The notes under the pieces: generated by a model
What the model was told of the DNA's origin: nothing
The model's database searches: none
The model's input: the letters and a program-made list of their open reading frames with translations, nothing else
Part shown: piece by piece, positions 56,018 through 64,000 of the stretch
Layout: each line of letters opens with the position of its first letter
How positions within the stretch are numbered: the first letter of the stretch is position 1
Position numbers and translations under genes: made by a program
Assembly (NCBI GenBank): GCA_963281255.1
Contig: OY725503.1
Coordinates: 1,426,001-1,490,000, forward strand
Length of the DNA: 64,000 bases
Origin: Aphrocallistes beatrix
Taxonomy: Eukaryota > Porifera > Hexactinellida > Sceptrulophora > Aphrocallistidae
Direction of reading: 5' to 3'

Positions 56018-57715
56018 TTAAACGACTAAGATAAATGCGATAAAATTAATTTTAGCGATTTCGGGAAATTTAGATGGTTCTTCAACTTGAATCTTAGGAC
56101 TTCTGATTCCATCATATGAGACAAGCTTTTCATTTATAAAGGTTTGGAGTGTGAAGTGGTTTCCATAGATGAGTGAATGACCAATATGCTTGAAAGTCAA
56201 TATTGTATCTTCATGCTCCAAGGTAATGTATGGATCAATATCATTCACTTCCACTCGCAGGTGTCCTGCGTCTATGAATAACAATGGCGAAAGTTGAGGA
56301 AACATAATTCCCATTTTTTGAAAGTTTTCATTTTTACATTGACATATCTTGCACTTTTTAGGGATTAGTTTAGAGTCAATAGTGTGTTGAAAACTTGTGA
56401 GAAAATTTTTGAAATAGTTGTTGCGTTCCTTCATTGTAAACACCCCTGAACAGTGTGAACACTTATATGTACGTTCATATTTCTGGACGATTAGTCCAGC
56501 ATTAACGAAAATCTGAACAATTCTATATTCGGATCCAAAGAAATCGAATGTGCCAGTCTCAAACTTGACTTGTAATTTTCTCGCTAGCCAGAAACGTAGC
56601 GAATCGAATTTCAATTTTAGAATATCGGATATAATTTTCCTCAGGTCATCTTGGATCGTTATTTCAAGCCAGGTCAGTATTCTTTGTAATTCGTGAAGTC
56701 GGAGACTAATTAGAGTTATGAAATTATCAACATTACTTGTGTTACACAAGTTGATGCCTTTGTAACAACCTCCCCAGCTTGCGAAATACTGCTCAATCTC
56801 AGCGAATGGAATGCTTAATCTCCCAGTATCCATTATCAAAGGTTCACTATCAGAACTATCGGTATCTAATATGTTGTCATTAAATATTTCATCTTTTTTT
56901 ACAAGTCCATTGATGAAATCTTCATTACCTGAAATATCAACAATTTCCTTGCTATCTTTACGTTGTATTTTTACTGAATTCATTGTACAAGTAGAACTCT
57001 CAATTTTATATTTACACTCTTCGTGTTGCTCACTAGGAGATCCTGGTGGTGAGATTGCATTATTACATTTACCTCTTATTTTGGAATGGCAGTTGCTGGA
57101 ACATGTGAAACCAGATCTTCTACATGAACAGTAATTTGTATTACATTTTCCCCTACACTGACAAGAAGTTCTTTTACCTAAGGTAACTGATCTGGCAATG
57201 GTGTGCATTGTGCTTTCAGTTTTAGGAATATCACTAACTTGAAGAAATGTAGAACCATTCCAAAGTTCAAATTCGCCTCTGGTATATTTTCGATTCAGGA
57301 CACCTTCTTTTGTTCCAATTGTGTAATAGATTCCACTTATATCAGTGATAACACCTAATAAGTGTTTATCTCCAAGTTTTCCCCTATCAACCTTGGGAAT
57401 TGAGACCCTGACATTATCGCCAATGGTAACTGCTGGTAAATACTTTGCAGTATCAGAAAGCATCTTTTCTGCTTGCCTCTTTTGGCCCCTTTGAGCAAGT
57501 GTGCATATTTTGCTTTGGTTCAGTATTTTAGCGCAATATGGACTTACGCAAAAATGGTGTAATGTTACCAAATCTTGGCTAAAACAATACTTATGCCCAA
57601 CGTTTGAACATGAAAAACAAGTCACGAATTCGCTTCCAAGTGGAAAATTGCATATTGAACAAGACCATACCTTCAGATATTTGATCCATTGTAGCTCCCA
57701 ATGTTGTAAGATCAA
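56018..57715 (-). CDS. C-terminal part of Ginger/KRBA2-like protein: zinc knuckle, CxC, peptidase-like domain
   Basis: Open for 565 codons. Residues 19-60 hold a zinc-binding cluster (CSICNFPLGSEFVTC..C..HKYC..HHFC..C). A conserved block GDNVRVSIPKVDRGKLGD (98-115) and LGVITDISGIYYTIGTKEG follow, as in KRBA2-type integrase relatives. A Tesmin/TSO1-like CxC unit (CQCRGKCNTNYCSCRR..CSSNC) is at about 184-213. From about 310 a domain resembles a ubiquitin-specific-protease fold: GGCYKGINLCNTSNVDNF, a CSHC..CKIC zinc pair, and NHFTLQTF..SYDG. The position where I expect the nucleophile Cys seems to be Ser (NTSN). The first ATG is probably not the true start: the upstream integrase frame joins here through a frameshift near 57680. 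The long open frame suggests this part decayed late. Confidence 0.6.
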   Translation of the reverse strand: MILQHWELQWIKYLKVWSCSICNFPLGSEFVTCFSCSNVGHKYCFSQDLVTLHHFCVSPYCAKILNQSKICTLAQRGQKRQAEKMLSDTAKYLPAVTIGDNVRVSIPKVDRGKLGDKHLLGVITDISGIYYTIGTKEGVLNRKYTRGEFELWNGSTFLQVSDIPKTESTMHTIARSVTLGKRTSCQCRGKCNTNYCSCRRSGFTCSSNCHSKIRGKCNNAISPPGSPSEQHEECKYKIESSTCTMNSVKIQRKDSKEIVDISGNEDFINGLVKKDEIFNDNILDTDSSDSEPLIMDTGRLSIPFAEIEQYFASWGGCYKGINLCNTSNVDNFITLISLRLHELQRILTWLEITIQDDLRKIISDILKLKFDSLRFWLARKLQVKFETGTFDFFGSEYRIVQIFVNAGLIVQKYERTYKCSHCSGVFTMKERNNYFKNFLTSFQHTIDSKLIPKKCKICQCKNENFQKMGIMFPQLSPLLFIDAGHLRVEVNDIDPYITLEHEDTILTFKHIGHSLIYGNHFTLQTFINEKLVSYDGIRSPKIQVEEPSKFPEIAKINFIAFILVV

Positions 57716-58872
57716 AATTCATCGTTACATCATAATGGTCCGAGCCATTATCACTATCGATATTTTCAGAAAGAGATACTTATTCCATTTGGGAGGTATT
57801 TGGGATAAAAGGTGAACCAACATCCTCTACGCTGTATGTAATGTCTTCGTTATCGCTTAATAGTTCAGTTTCAAAACTTGGGAACTTTGAACTAAGATCT
57901 TCAACTGTATTGATTGAATCGTGAAGTGTAGAAGGAATATCAAAATCTCGAAGTCCTCGAGGTGGATCTCTGCCATATAGAACCTTATATGGACTGGTAC
58001 TCAGAATCGTATGTAGTGTTGTGTTTTTCATATATGCTACTCTGTCCAATTCCTTAGCCCAATGAGAATGGCCTTCTTTTTCCGACAAACTTTGAAGAAT
58101 ATTCTCAACAGAGCCTTGGGATTGTGGCTTTCTAGGTTTTCCATGTATTATTTTGGTTGATGGCCACAATGCATTTAGAGTTTCCAATAGAAGTCTATCA
58201 TAAAACTCCTTGCCATTGTCACTCTGGAGTATGTTCGGTGCACCAAGTGAATAGAAGACTGACAAGATTGCTGGCAACTTCTTCCGCACATTTTTTTTGG
58301 TGGTTTTAATACTACCCACTTAGTGAAGTGATCCTGGTAATTTAAAATCCACTTAAATCCGATATCTGGCACAGTACGCATATCGATAAGATCAACATGT
58401 CCCCGTGAGCCAAAGCTTGTAGACAGAATTGGATTTGTTACTAAAGATTTCTGACTCTTTTTGGAAATTCTTGCCTGATGGCTCGGGCTGTGCTCTAAGA
58501 ATAGCCTCACTAACCCAACACTGATATATATATACCTTGTTCCCTTAAATTATGGTGAATTTGTTTCCATCCTGCAAATCCTGTCTGTTCTCACGACCAA
58601 TAAAGTTTATCGAACGAAACAACTTGGAAGGACTTATCTTTATTGTAAGGATCTAGTATATAGCGCAATTCCTTTACTTCCAAGACCTTAAGAACGCGAA
58701 AATGCTGAAGGGATCGATCAGCTCGGGGATACGTCCCGCTTGGATCGCAGAGTTGCTCGATTATCCCTTCTATCTCTTTATTATTCCAGATACGACACTT
58801 TGACTCCTGTTTTTTAGCCAGTACTTCGTCTTCAAACTTTCGACGGTGGTAATTTAAACGAATATCAGACAT
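57716..58872 (-). pseudogene. Ginger integrase (rve) gene, several lesions
   Basis: The N-terminal part (58872-58591) has KRBA2-like LHHFRVL-type helices and SFDKLYW, then a stop. The zinc domain is recognisable as IHHNLREQGI (HH) with HSPSH where CPSC is expected, in shifted frames. The core has HVDLIDMRTVPD (first D), LQSDNGKEF (second D) and KPQSQGSVEN (E), about 37 residues apart. The frame shifts at the eight-base A run (58291-58298 on the plus strand), meets a stop near 57770, and shifts again near 57680 before the zinc/CxC ORF. All three acidic residues survive, but an active enzyme cannot be translated without recoding. Confidence 0.75.
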
Positions 58873-59534
58873 ATGAACAAAAGTACGTGTGATTTTTTAT
58901 ATGTACTTATAATTTATTTGGCTCTTATAACAAACAGGAAAGATAGATCATCTATCTGCCCCATCTGTACCAGGACGAAAGCAGTAAAGAAAATAAGATC
59001 TATCATTATTTTTATAATTTTTTTAAATTTGATTCTCGATAGTTCGATTATTGCACCTGTTCCTCCCATCTGTATCAGGTAGTAAACATATTTAAAATGT
59101 AAACAGTTACAAAATCGACATATCAAAGATGTTTATCATGTGAAAGTGAAAGCATTAGGGAAGCCGTCTAAAATACATTAAACAAATTGAAAATAAAATG
59201 TTAACATCTTCCAAATGTCAACATGTTCCGTAGCATATATATTGACTATATTTTGGGCAAATATTTTCTGATCCTCCCTAGCAACGGCCTGGAATGTGAA
59301 AATTCCGATATCCAAATTTGGTAGAAACCATATCGAGTGACCCCTTGTTTTTCTCGGCTATGCTTGCTGAGTACGAATATCTTAATATAAATAGTCTAAA
59401 TGTTAGTTTAAAATATTATTACTTACGGCTGGTGGCATAAGTGGATTTTTAATGGGAAAAAAGTAATAAATTTGACTCTTTTAACACCAATGAAATTTTA
59501 AAATGGAAAATTAGATGGGATAGATTGTTAAATA

Positions 59535-59742
59535 CACTCGACTCCGCTTAATAGGACCACATCTGTGAGAGGACATTTTGGTCCGATTAAGCAGAGAATC
59601 CTATTCAAAATATATAGATATACGTGTCTATATTTTCCATTAGCTTCTATGTATGTGTGATAAATAATCCGGTCCTGACAAAAGTGGTCTGATTAAGCTG
59701 TCGGCACGATTAACCTGTAGTCCTCTTAAGCGGAGTTGACTG
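59535..59742. mobile_element. MITE family T1, in the loop of the giant palindrome
   Basis: CACTCGACTCCGCTTAATAG / CTTAAGCGGAGTTGACTG with TA flanks, 208 bp. It interrupts the C-terminal gene fragment of the loop. Confidence 0.8.
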
Positions 59743-60055
59743 TAGATTGATATATATGCTCGTATTTCAGTTTTATCTTCCGTTTCATCATCTGATGCAA
59801 TTCTTTCGCTCACATTGTCGCAGTTGTTCTCTTGGCATTGTCCGCATGCTTGAGAGCTGTTTAGTCCTTGTTTCCTGCAGCTATATCTGAGACTACTACA
59901 GCCAGTAGAACAGTTACAATAAATCATTTTCAGTAGTGCTTCGGATGCAGGATTAGCGTCCATCATGACTGGGATTAGGCTGTTATCTTGATAGTCCCAT
60001 CCCCATTCGTGACCTCCATATCATCAGTCATGCCCTTCCACAACATCGCCTGGAA
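59743..60055 (-). pseudogene. CxC-containing orphan protein, C-terminal fragment
   Basis: FHSLRSSFQAMLWKGMTDDM, then after a frameshift HEWGWDYQDNSLIPVM and ASEALLKMIYCNCSTGCSS..SCRKQGLNSSQACGQCQENNC. This order (helical segment, WGW, then a CxC unit) is familiar from a recurrent invertebrate orphan protein. It is frameshifted and followed by unrelated sequence from the T1 MITE. Confidence 0.55.
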
Positions 60056-60070
60056 AGAGCTCCTCAGAGA

Positions 60071-60367
60071 GTGAAATTTCGTGGCAGAGGCTGTAAGTGG
60101 CTGTCTTTCAGGTATCACGAAATTAACAACAGTACAAAGATATACTTCTACTCGGATAAAGGGAAACCAACCGTATTGTATGACATAAAGGTTATATATC
60201 AGGCGTTTGAGAACGACATCTATGACAGCCTGCCTTTTCTACACGCATTCGTTCGGTGTGAGAAGTCTGCTCTACACTGGTTGATGAAAGAGGATTCCGT
60301 CTTACAAAGCTGTGCTAGTGTTTTCTGCAGCAATCCAAGACCAGTTGAGATGGAAATCAAATTTTAA
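60071..60367 (+). pseudogene. Fragment of the same orphan protein, opposite orientation
   Basis: 98 codons with DSLPFLHAFVRCEKSALHWL, matching the FLHAFTGCDTTS-type motif that lies N-terminal to the WGW/CxC part in this orphan family. Here it is divergent from the CxC piece, so an inversion split the gene. The usual GCDTTS has become RCEKSA. Confidence 0.5.
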
Positions 60368-61133
60368 ATTTTATTTGTTTGTTCCATTAATAATACATTT
60401 ATGCCACCAGCCGCAAGTAATAATATTTTAAAACTAACATTTAGACTATTTATATTAAGAAATTCGTACTCAGCAAGCATAGCCGAGAAAAACAAGGGGT
60501 CACTCGATATGGTTTGAATTTTCACATTCCAGGCCGTTGCTAGGGAGGATCAGAAAATATTTGCCCAAAATATAGTCAATATATATATCAAATTGTCGGA
60601 AATTTGATGCTGAGCACGAATATGAATAAAAATGATCTGCAATCATTTGAAAGTTTAAATATCCGTTTTCAAAACCGGCAATTTGTATAGTCAGGGGTCA
60701 ACGACGGTGTCGTACCAATCCACTTTCGGATAGTCCGATTTCGGTAAACTTTTAGTATGTCACTCTTAAGACATGATACTACGGAAAAATGCAATAAAAC
60801 AATTTCTTGCAATTATTTTGGGGTCATACATCATATTGACCTGACTATTTTGGGACATACTGTGAATACCCATACCTTCCAATATCGGTGGGACAAGCCT
60901 TGACATACTCAATAGGTTTTAATGTTGATATTCGTACTCAGCATTAAATTTTGAGATATTTGTGGAGTCACATGACCATATTCGAGCTGAATATTTTCCT
61001 TGACGACGCAGGAATGTGCAATATTCCAATCTCAAACCTCCTAGTAACCCCATCGAGTGACCCCTTGTTTTGCTTCCCTATATTCCATGAGTTCAAATAA
61101 ACATAAATCAACACTCTATATGATCATTTAGTA

Positions 61134-61453
61134 CAGTGTTTCTTAACCTTTTTAGGCTTCCGCACCCCTTCAGCTTTCGAAATCAACTCTCGCACCCCTT
61201 TTTAATAAAGGTAGCGTCATTACGTCGATTCAATAAAATGCATTGATTTACACATTATATGATTTTGAAAAAGCAATTCCAAGAATACAATAAAATGTGC
61301 TAAAGCTAAACGATGCACTTCATTGAGTAGACAAAATGGAACAAATTTGTTATTATTCAGTAAATATTAATCTAGTGGCTATACTTTCCCGCACCCCCCA
61401 GAATCGTCCCTCGCACCCCCAGGGGTTCGTACACCCTCGGTTGAGAACCAGTG
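61134..61453. mobile_element. hAT MITE with 8-bp duplication, in the right arm
   Basis: CAGTGTTTCTTAACCTTTTT at the left, GGTTGAGAACCAGTG at the right, flanked by ATTTAGTA (61126-61133, 61454-61461). Internal GCACCCC phrases are repeated in reverse. The mirror left arm shows the empty site. Confidence 0.9.
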
Positions 61454-61879
61454 ATTTAGTAGGATTTCCTGAATGCTGAATTGTCCGAATTATTCAGGTG
61501 CCCCCAAAATATTTAAGCTTGCACTAAAATAAATTGCCCAAACATGCCAAAGTGGCATGGGCTTAATTTTGGTCAAGGGGACCCCCAAGAACTCAAAACC
61601 ACCAAAAAAGTTGTATACTTCTCAAATTTTTCGGTTGACTCCCCGTGGTCGTGGACTATTAGGTATTTTCCAAATAACAACCTTAACGTTGTATGCAGTC
61701 AGGGAGTCAGAAAAGAAATTTGAGGAGGCGTGATATAGAGTGGTGCTCGAAATTATCTATGGAGATTTTGTATTGGAAAATTGCAATGTCGGTTGAGGAG
61801 AGGTGATATACCCTAACTATCAGAATAGAGTGAAGCCCCATGATTGATACAGAATTGACAGAAATTATGCCGTAAGTTG

Positions 61880-62352
61880 TGCTCACATCTCGCTGCTAAC
61901 TTCACACTCGTGTTCTTGCTATTTGAACTAGACTTACTGTATATGCTATAAATAATCACTATTCTATATACCCTCCTTTCTTCTGAATTTAGTCTACGAA
62001 GGAAGGCCTCTATTGCAGCACGCAGTGTTATTTTATCCCATTCTCTCCTCAACGACGCCTTAAGAGATTCTACTACTATATTGTTGTGGGTTTTAGCACA
62101 AGCCTTTGTCTCCAAAATAGACCTGATCGAGTAATCCATTGGATTCAAATTGGGGCTGTGGGGGGGGGCATTCCTCCTTGGTAATAAAATCGGGGATATT
62201 CTCCTTCTCCTTTAACCATGCGTGGGTGAGTTTCGAGGTGTGGACAGGTGCACCATCCTGTTGAAATAAAAAGACTCTCCAGAGAACAAGGACTGGCTTA
62301 GATCTTTCAGGACATGCTCTATAATAAGCTCGCGATACGAGATTTAATTGAT
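61880..62352 (-). pseudogene. maT/mariner-type transposase, C-terminal remnant
   Basis: FQQDGAPVHTSKLTHAWLKE (second catalytic D), NIPDFITKEE, then in another frame NPMDYSIRSILETKACAK (third D, in MDY) and SLKASLRREWDK. The D..D pattern with NPMDY fits the DD37D maT group. The frame is broken near 62165 at a run of nine G (minus-strand C). The N-terminal half is missing because a family X repeat replaced it at 62353. This is probably the original transposase of the giant mariner-ended element. Confidence 0.7.
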
Positions 62353-62846
62353 ACAAGCGCGCTTCGCTTGCTTGCGCTGCGCGGCTGGAGGACACTTTGT
62401 GGGCGCCTGAGGTCACATTGATTAATTATAAGGGAGATAACATCTCTAAATACGTCTATTCTACTGATATTATAATCGATATTGCAAGAAAAATCACCAA
62501 ATTTGTCAATTTTTAAATTTTTGATGCGTGATGATGACGTCATAACAGTGATGAGTTCTCATTTTTTGACAATAGTTGCATCATATATGAGGTATATTAA
62601 TTTATACATTCTATTATAATTTCAGCTTTCTATCACCTAAAATGGCTGAGTTATGGGCGAAAACTGAAATTTCTAATTATAAAAAAATGTGACAATAACG
62701 TCATAATTCCATGATGAGTCGACATTTTCGTCTGAGCTCAGAACTTAGTGGAGCCATAGCCAAAAGACTCCCACATTCCAAAATCTGTTTTCTGTGCCTG
62801 GCAGTTTCTTCAATCAATTCGTTACAGAGATATATATAGGTAAACT
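62353..62846 (-). repeat. Repeat family X copy truncating the transposase
   Basis: The GC end ACAAGCGCGCTTCGCTTGCT is at 62353. ATGACGTCAT at 62534-62543; the second site has mutated to ATAACGTCAT. The AT end has GTTTCTTCAATCAATTCGTT. Confidence 0.75.
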
Positions 62847-63180
62847 TCCCAAAGCGGCACCTCCGAGTAGCGGCAACTCTCCGAGAAGCGGCATCATCCC
62901 ATTCCACCGATTGATTTTCCTATACTAATAGTACTTCTTCAACCTCTGAGTAACGGCACCTCCGAGTAACGGCAACCTCTGACATACGGCAGTTAAGTGA
63001 ACTCCCGATTGAAATTTTTAATACAAAATTACCTCTGAGATACGGCACCAATCAGATGTATATGTAACAATCACTCATATACATGCCATTCTTTAAGAAC
63101 GTTTCAAATAAGAAGTTAAAATATATACATATTTATAACATATCATCTAGTATATTACATGATTGTAGGAAATTAGGTTA
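62847..63180. other. Short repeated GAGTAACGGCA phrases, then AT-rich DNA
   Basis: CCTCCGAGTAACGGCAAC-type phrases occur six to seven times between 62860 and 63055, in one orientation with variable spacing, like a terminal array of a pogo-type element. No gene. Confidence 0.4.
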
Positions 63181-63429
63181 TTAGAGGAGTCCGTCTGAAG
63201 AAAGGGCATCCACAATTTCCTTCATTTTATCTATGTAAATCTTAGGTCCATACAGATAATAGACACACGAAATATCTAGGCCAAAACCTGCTCCTCGGTT
63301 TATTGGTTTAGATTTAATCTCAGCAAAGGCTTTGTTTATGTCTCTCTTCAAAAATTGTGAAATTCTTGGTGCTAGATTATAAGGGACATGACCTACAACC
63401 AGACCGTCTTTCATAACTGATACTGCCAA
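63181..63429 (-). CDS. HIRAN-like domain ORF
   Basis: 82 residues: AVSVMKDGLVVGHVPYNLAP (2-21), then FLKRDINKAFAEI, NRGAGFGLDISCVYYLYGPK and a C-terminal helix. The A-V-x-V-x-K-D-G-x-x-VGHVP opening and the later G-x-G-L-x-x-x-C-x-Y block match HIRAN-like modules found in many orphan proteins of sponges and cnidarians, often linked to mobile DNA. HIRAN domains bind DNA ends in HLTF-type proteins; for this stand-alone form no function is known. No start or upstream exon can be proven, and it abuts the LTR at 63471. Confidence 0.45.
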   Translation of the reverse strand: MAVSVMKDGLVVGHVPYNLAPRISQFLKRDINKAFAEIKSKPINRGAGFGLDISCVYYLYGPKIYIDKMKEIVDALSSDGLL

Positions 63430-63470
63430 TCAGCCCTTAGTGATTTTTTTAGTATTAATTAGGCCCCCAG

Positions 63471-63773
63471 TAGTAATCGGTTATAAGAGTGTCATGTAGC
63501 AAAGAAGCCGAGATAATTACCAAGCACTACTTGGGTAGGCTTCGTTTAGTATAGTGTTACTCCCTAATCTGTAGCTACCAATCAAGCCGATGTAGATAAA
63601 TCAAGAGCACAATTAAGAACGGTAGAATTATCAAGTTTAGACAATTAACAATAAGTGAATACGTTGGTAGGATCTACTAGCCTACAACTTGAATATATAA
63701 GTCTACGGATCCTAATCGACGTGGGAGGTAAACTAAAACTAAACTAAGCTAAGATTATAAATAACCTATTACA
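63471..63773 (-). repeat. 3' LTR of a Ty3/gypsy element
   Basis: Read on the minus strand, a purine tract (GGAAGGGGAAGTGA) just after the polyprotein stop is followed by TGTAATAGGTTATTT. The other border has ATAACCGATTACTA, an imperfect inverse of the start. Length is about 303 bp. The second LTR is outside the window. Confidence 0.6.
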
Positions 63774-63788
63774 TCACTTCCCCTTCCA

Positions 63789-64000
63789 TCAATCTCGGTT
63801 GTAGCTGTCGTCCGACAGCTCGTTAGACCATTGTGCTTCTAGGAATTTCCTGGATGGTTTTCTCATCCTCTCCGACTTACGTAGGGGCACATCTGTGGGC
63901 TCCGTACCACTGAGTTTGAATTCATCTGGGATGTCTGATTCATATTCCTCGCTCTCTGTTACGTCTGTTGAATACCTTTCTTGGTCTCTCGTCTCGGTTG
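63789..64000 (-). CDS. C-terminal end of a Ty3/gypsy polyprotein (partial)
   Basis: The last 70 codons, Glu/Asp/Ser-rich, end with a basic patch LRKSERMRKPSRKFLEAQW and a short acidic tail before TGA (63789-63791). It has the same design as the fragment at 3-227 but a different sequence, so the two are separate elements. The polypurine tract and LTR directly downstream support the call. Confidence 0.7.
   Translation of the reverse strand, partial: TETRDQERYSTDVTESEEYESDIPDEFKLSGTEPTDVPLRKSERMRKPSRKFLEAQWSNELSDDSYNRD

Larger units (their letters stand above)
55651..59235 (-). mobile_element. Ginger-like DNA transposon, 4-bp TATA duplication
   Basis: TIRs start TGCTACGGAACATGTTGACA at 55651 and in reverse at 59235. 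They agree over about 75 bp except for a 22-bp palindromic expansion in the left copy (GTAGATGTTAACAT repeated around ACCATGGT). The mirror arm of the giant palindrome gives the empty site (TTGATATATATATTGAC), so the duplication is exactly TATA. The 3585-bp element encodes a retroviral-type integrase and a fused zinc/CxC/peptidase-like protein, both on the minus strand. TG..CA ends, 4-bp duplication and a gypsy-like integrase fit the Ginger group of DNA transposons. Confidence 0.8.
53687..62352. mobile_element. Giant composite mariner-ended palindrome
   Basis: The left end TAGGTTGGCTCATAAGTTCT resembles the MITE end at 15555. The left arm runs 53760-59455 and the right arm 60405-61930 in reverse complement (for example CCAAAGTGGCATG at 61550 against CATGCCACTTTGG at 54208, and ACGACACCGTCGTTGACCCC at 55518 against the copy at 60700). 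The left arm is lengthened by two inserts (54562-55345, 55651-59235), the right arm by one (61134-61453). The loop (59456-60404) holds gene fragments and a T1 MITE. Beyond the right arm lies the 3' part of a maT-type transposase, truncated at 62352 by a family X copy, so the right terminus is lost. Each arm has two core blocks (CATTCCTGCGTCGTCC and CCCTAGCAACGGCCTGGAATG). Confidence 0.8.

Overview
The window looks like nuclear DNA of an invertebrate animal. It is AT-rich, has spliceosomal introns with GT-AG and probable GC-AG borders, and carries clear animal orthologues: LIS1/PAFAH1B1, CEP57, PIG-C, a SLC47-type MATE transporter, a retinol-dehydrogenase-like SDR and a Dicer. It is packed with mariner/Tc1, hAT, Ginger-like, MULE-like, Ty3/gypsy and foldback elements. 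The mix of recurrent orphan domains (HIRAN-like, CxC/TSO1, Mutator-type transposase) made me think of a sponge or another early-branching animal. That is a guess from memory and not established by the sequence.

Layout. 1-435: C-terminus of a Ty3/gypsy polyprotein and a possible LTR. 436-6418: two palindromic foldback elements, the second enclosing a broken DD37E Tc1-like transposon. 7355-8398: single-exon SDR (-). 8853-15248: seven-exon CEP57 (-), whose introns hold foldback and mariner MITEs. 15555-18512: a mariner MITE and a nearly intact mariner. 19481-21337: MATE transporter (-). 21750-23736: a repeat of family X and an intact mariner-ended palindrome. 25362-26621: LIS1 (-). 26.8-31.6 kb: several MITEs, two of them nested. 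31661-32518: PIG-C (-). 32.8-33.9 kb: a dead orphan-domain gene and a tandem-motif element. 34.3-36.8 kb: a broken MULE-type transposase. 38254-42789: Dicer (+), between inverted copies of one repeat. 43-51.7 kb: MITEs, a long (CATA)n tract and small unknown ORFs. 51842-52392: a Cys-rich membrane protein split by a frameshift. 53687-62352: a composite palindrome over 8 kb long, containing a Ginger-like transposon with its own TIRs and a 4-bp target duplication, three other inserted elements, and a maT-type mariner transposase remnant. 63181-64000: a HIRAN-like ORF, an LTR and the C-terminus of a second Ty3/gypsy polyprotein (-).

Main observations. (1) The Dicer keeps all four acidic residues in RNase IIIa but has lost two of four in RNase IIIb. 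It also lacks Walker A, DECH and the motif VI arginines, and has no C-terminal dsRBD, so it should at best cut one strand and not use ATP. (2) Several diverged foldback elements, some with mariner ends and TA duplications, share a conserved core. The core resembles a ciliary RFX X-box (GTTGCTATGGAAAC) beside TEAD-like ACATTCC/GGAATGT sites, at mirror positions in both arms. (3) The same DNA therefore holds many long palindromes able to form hairpin RNA and an unusual Dicer. A functional link is inference only.
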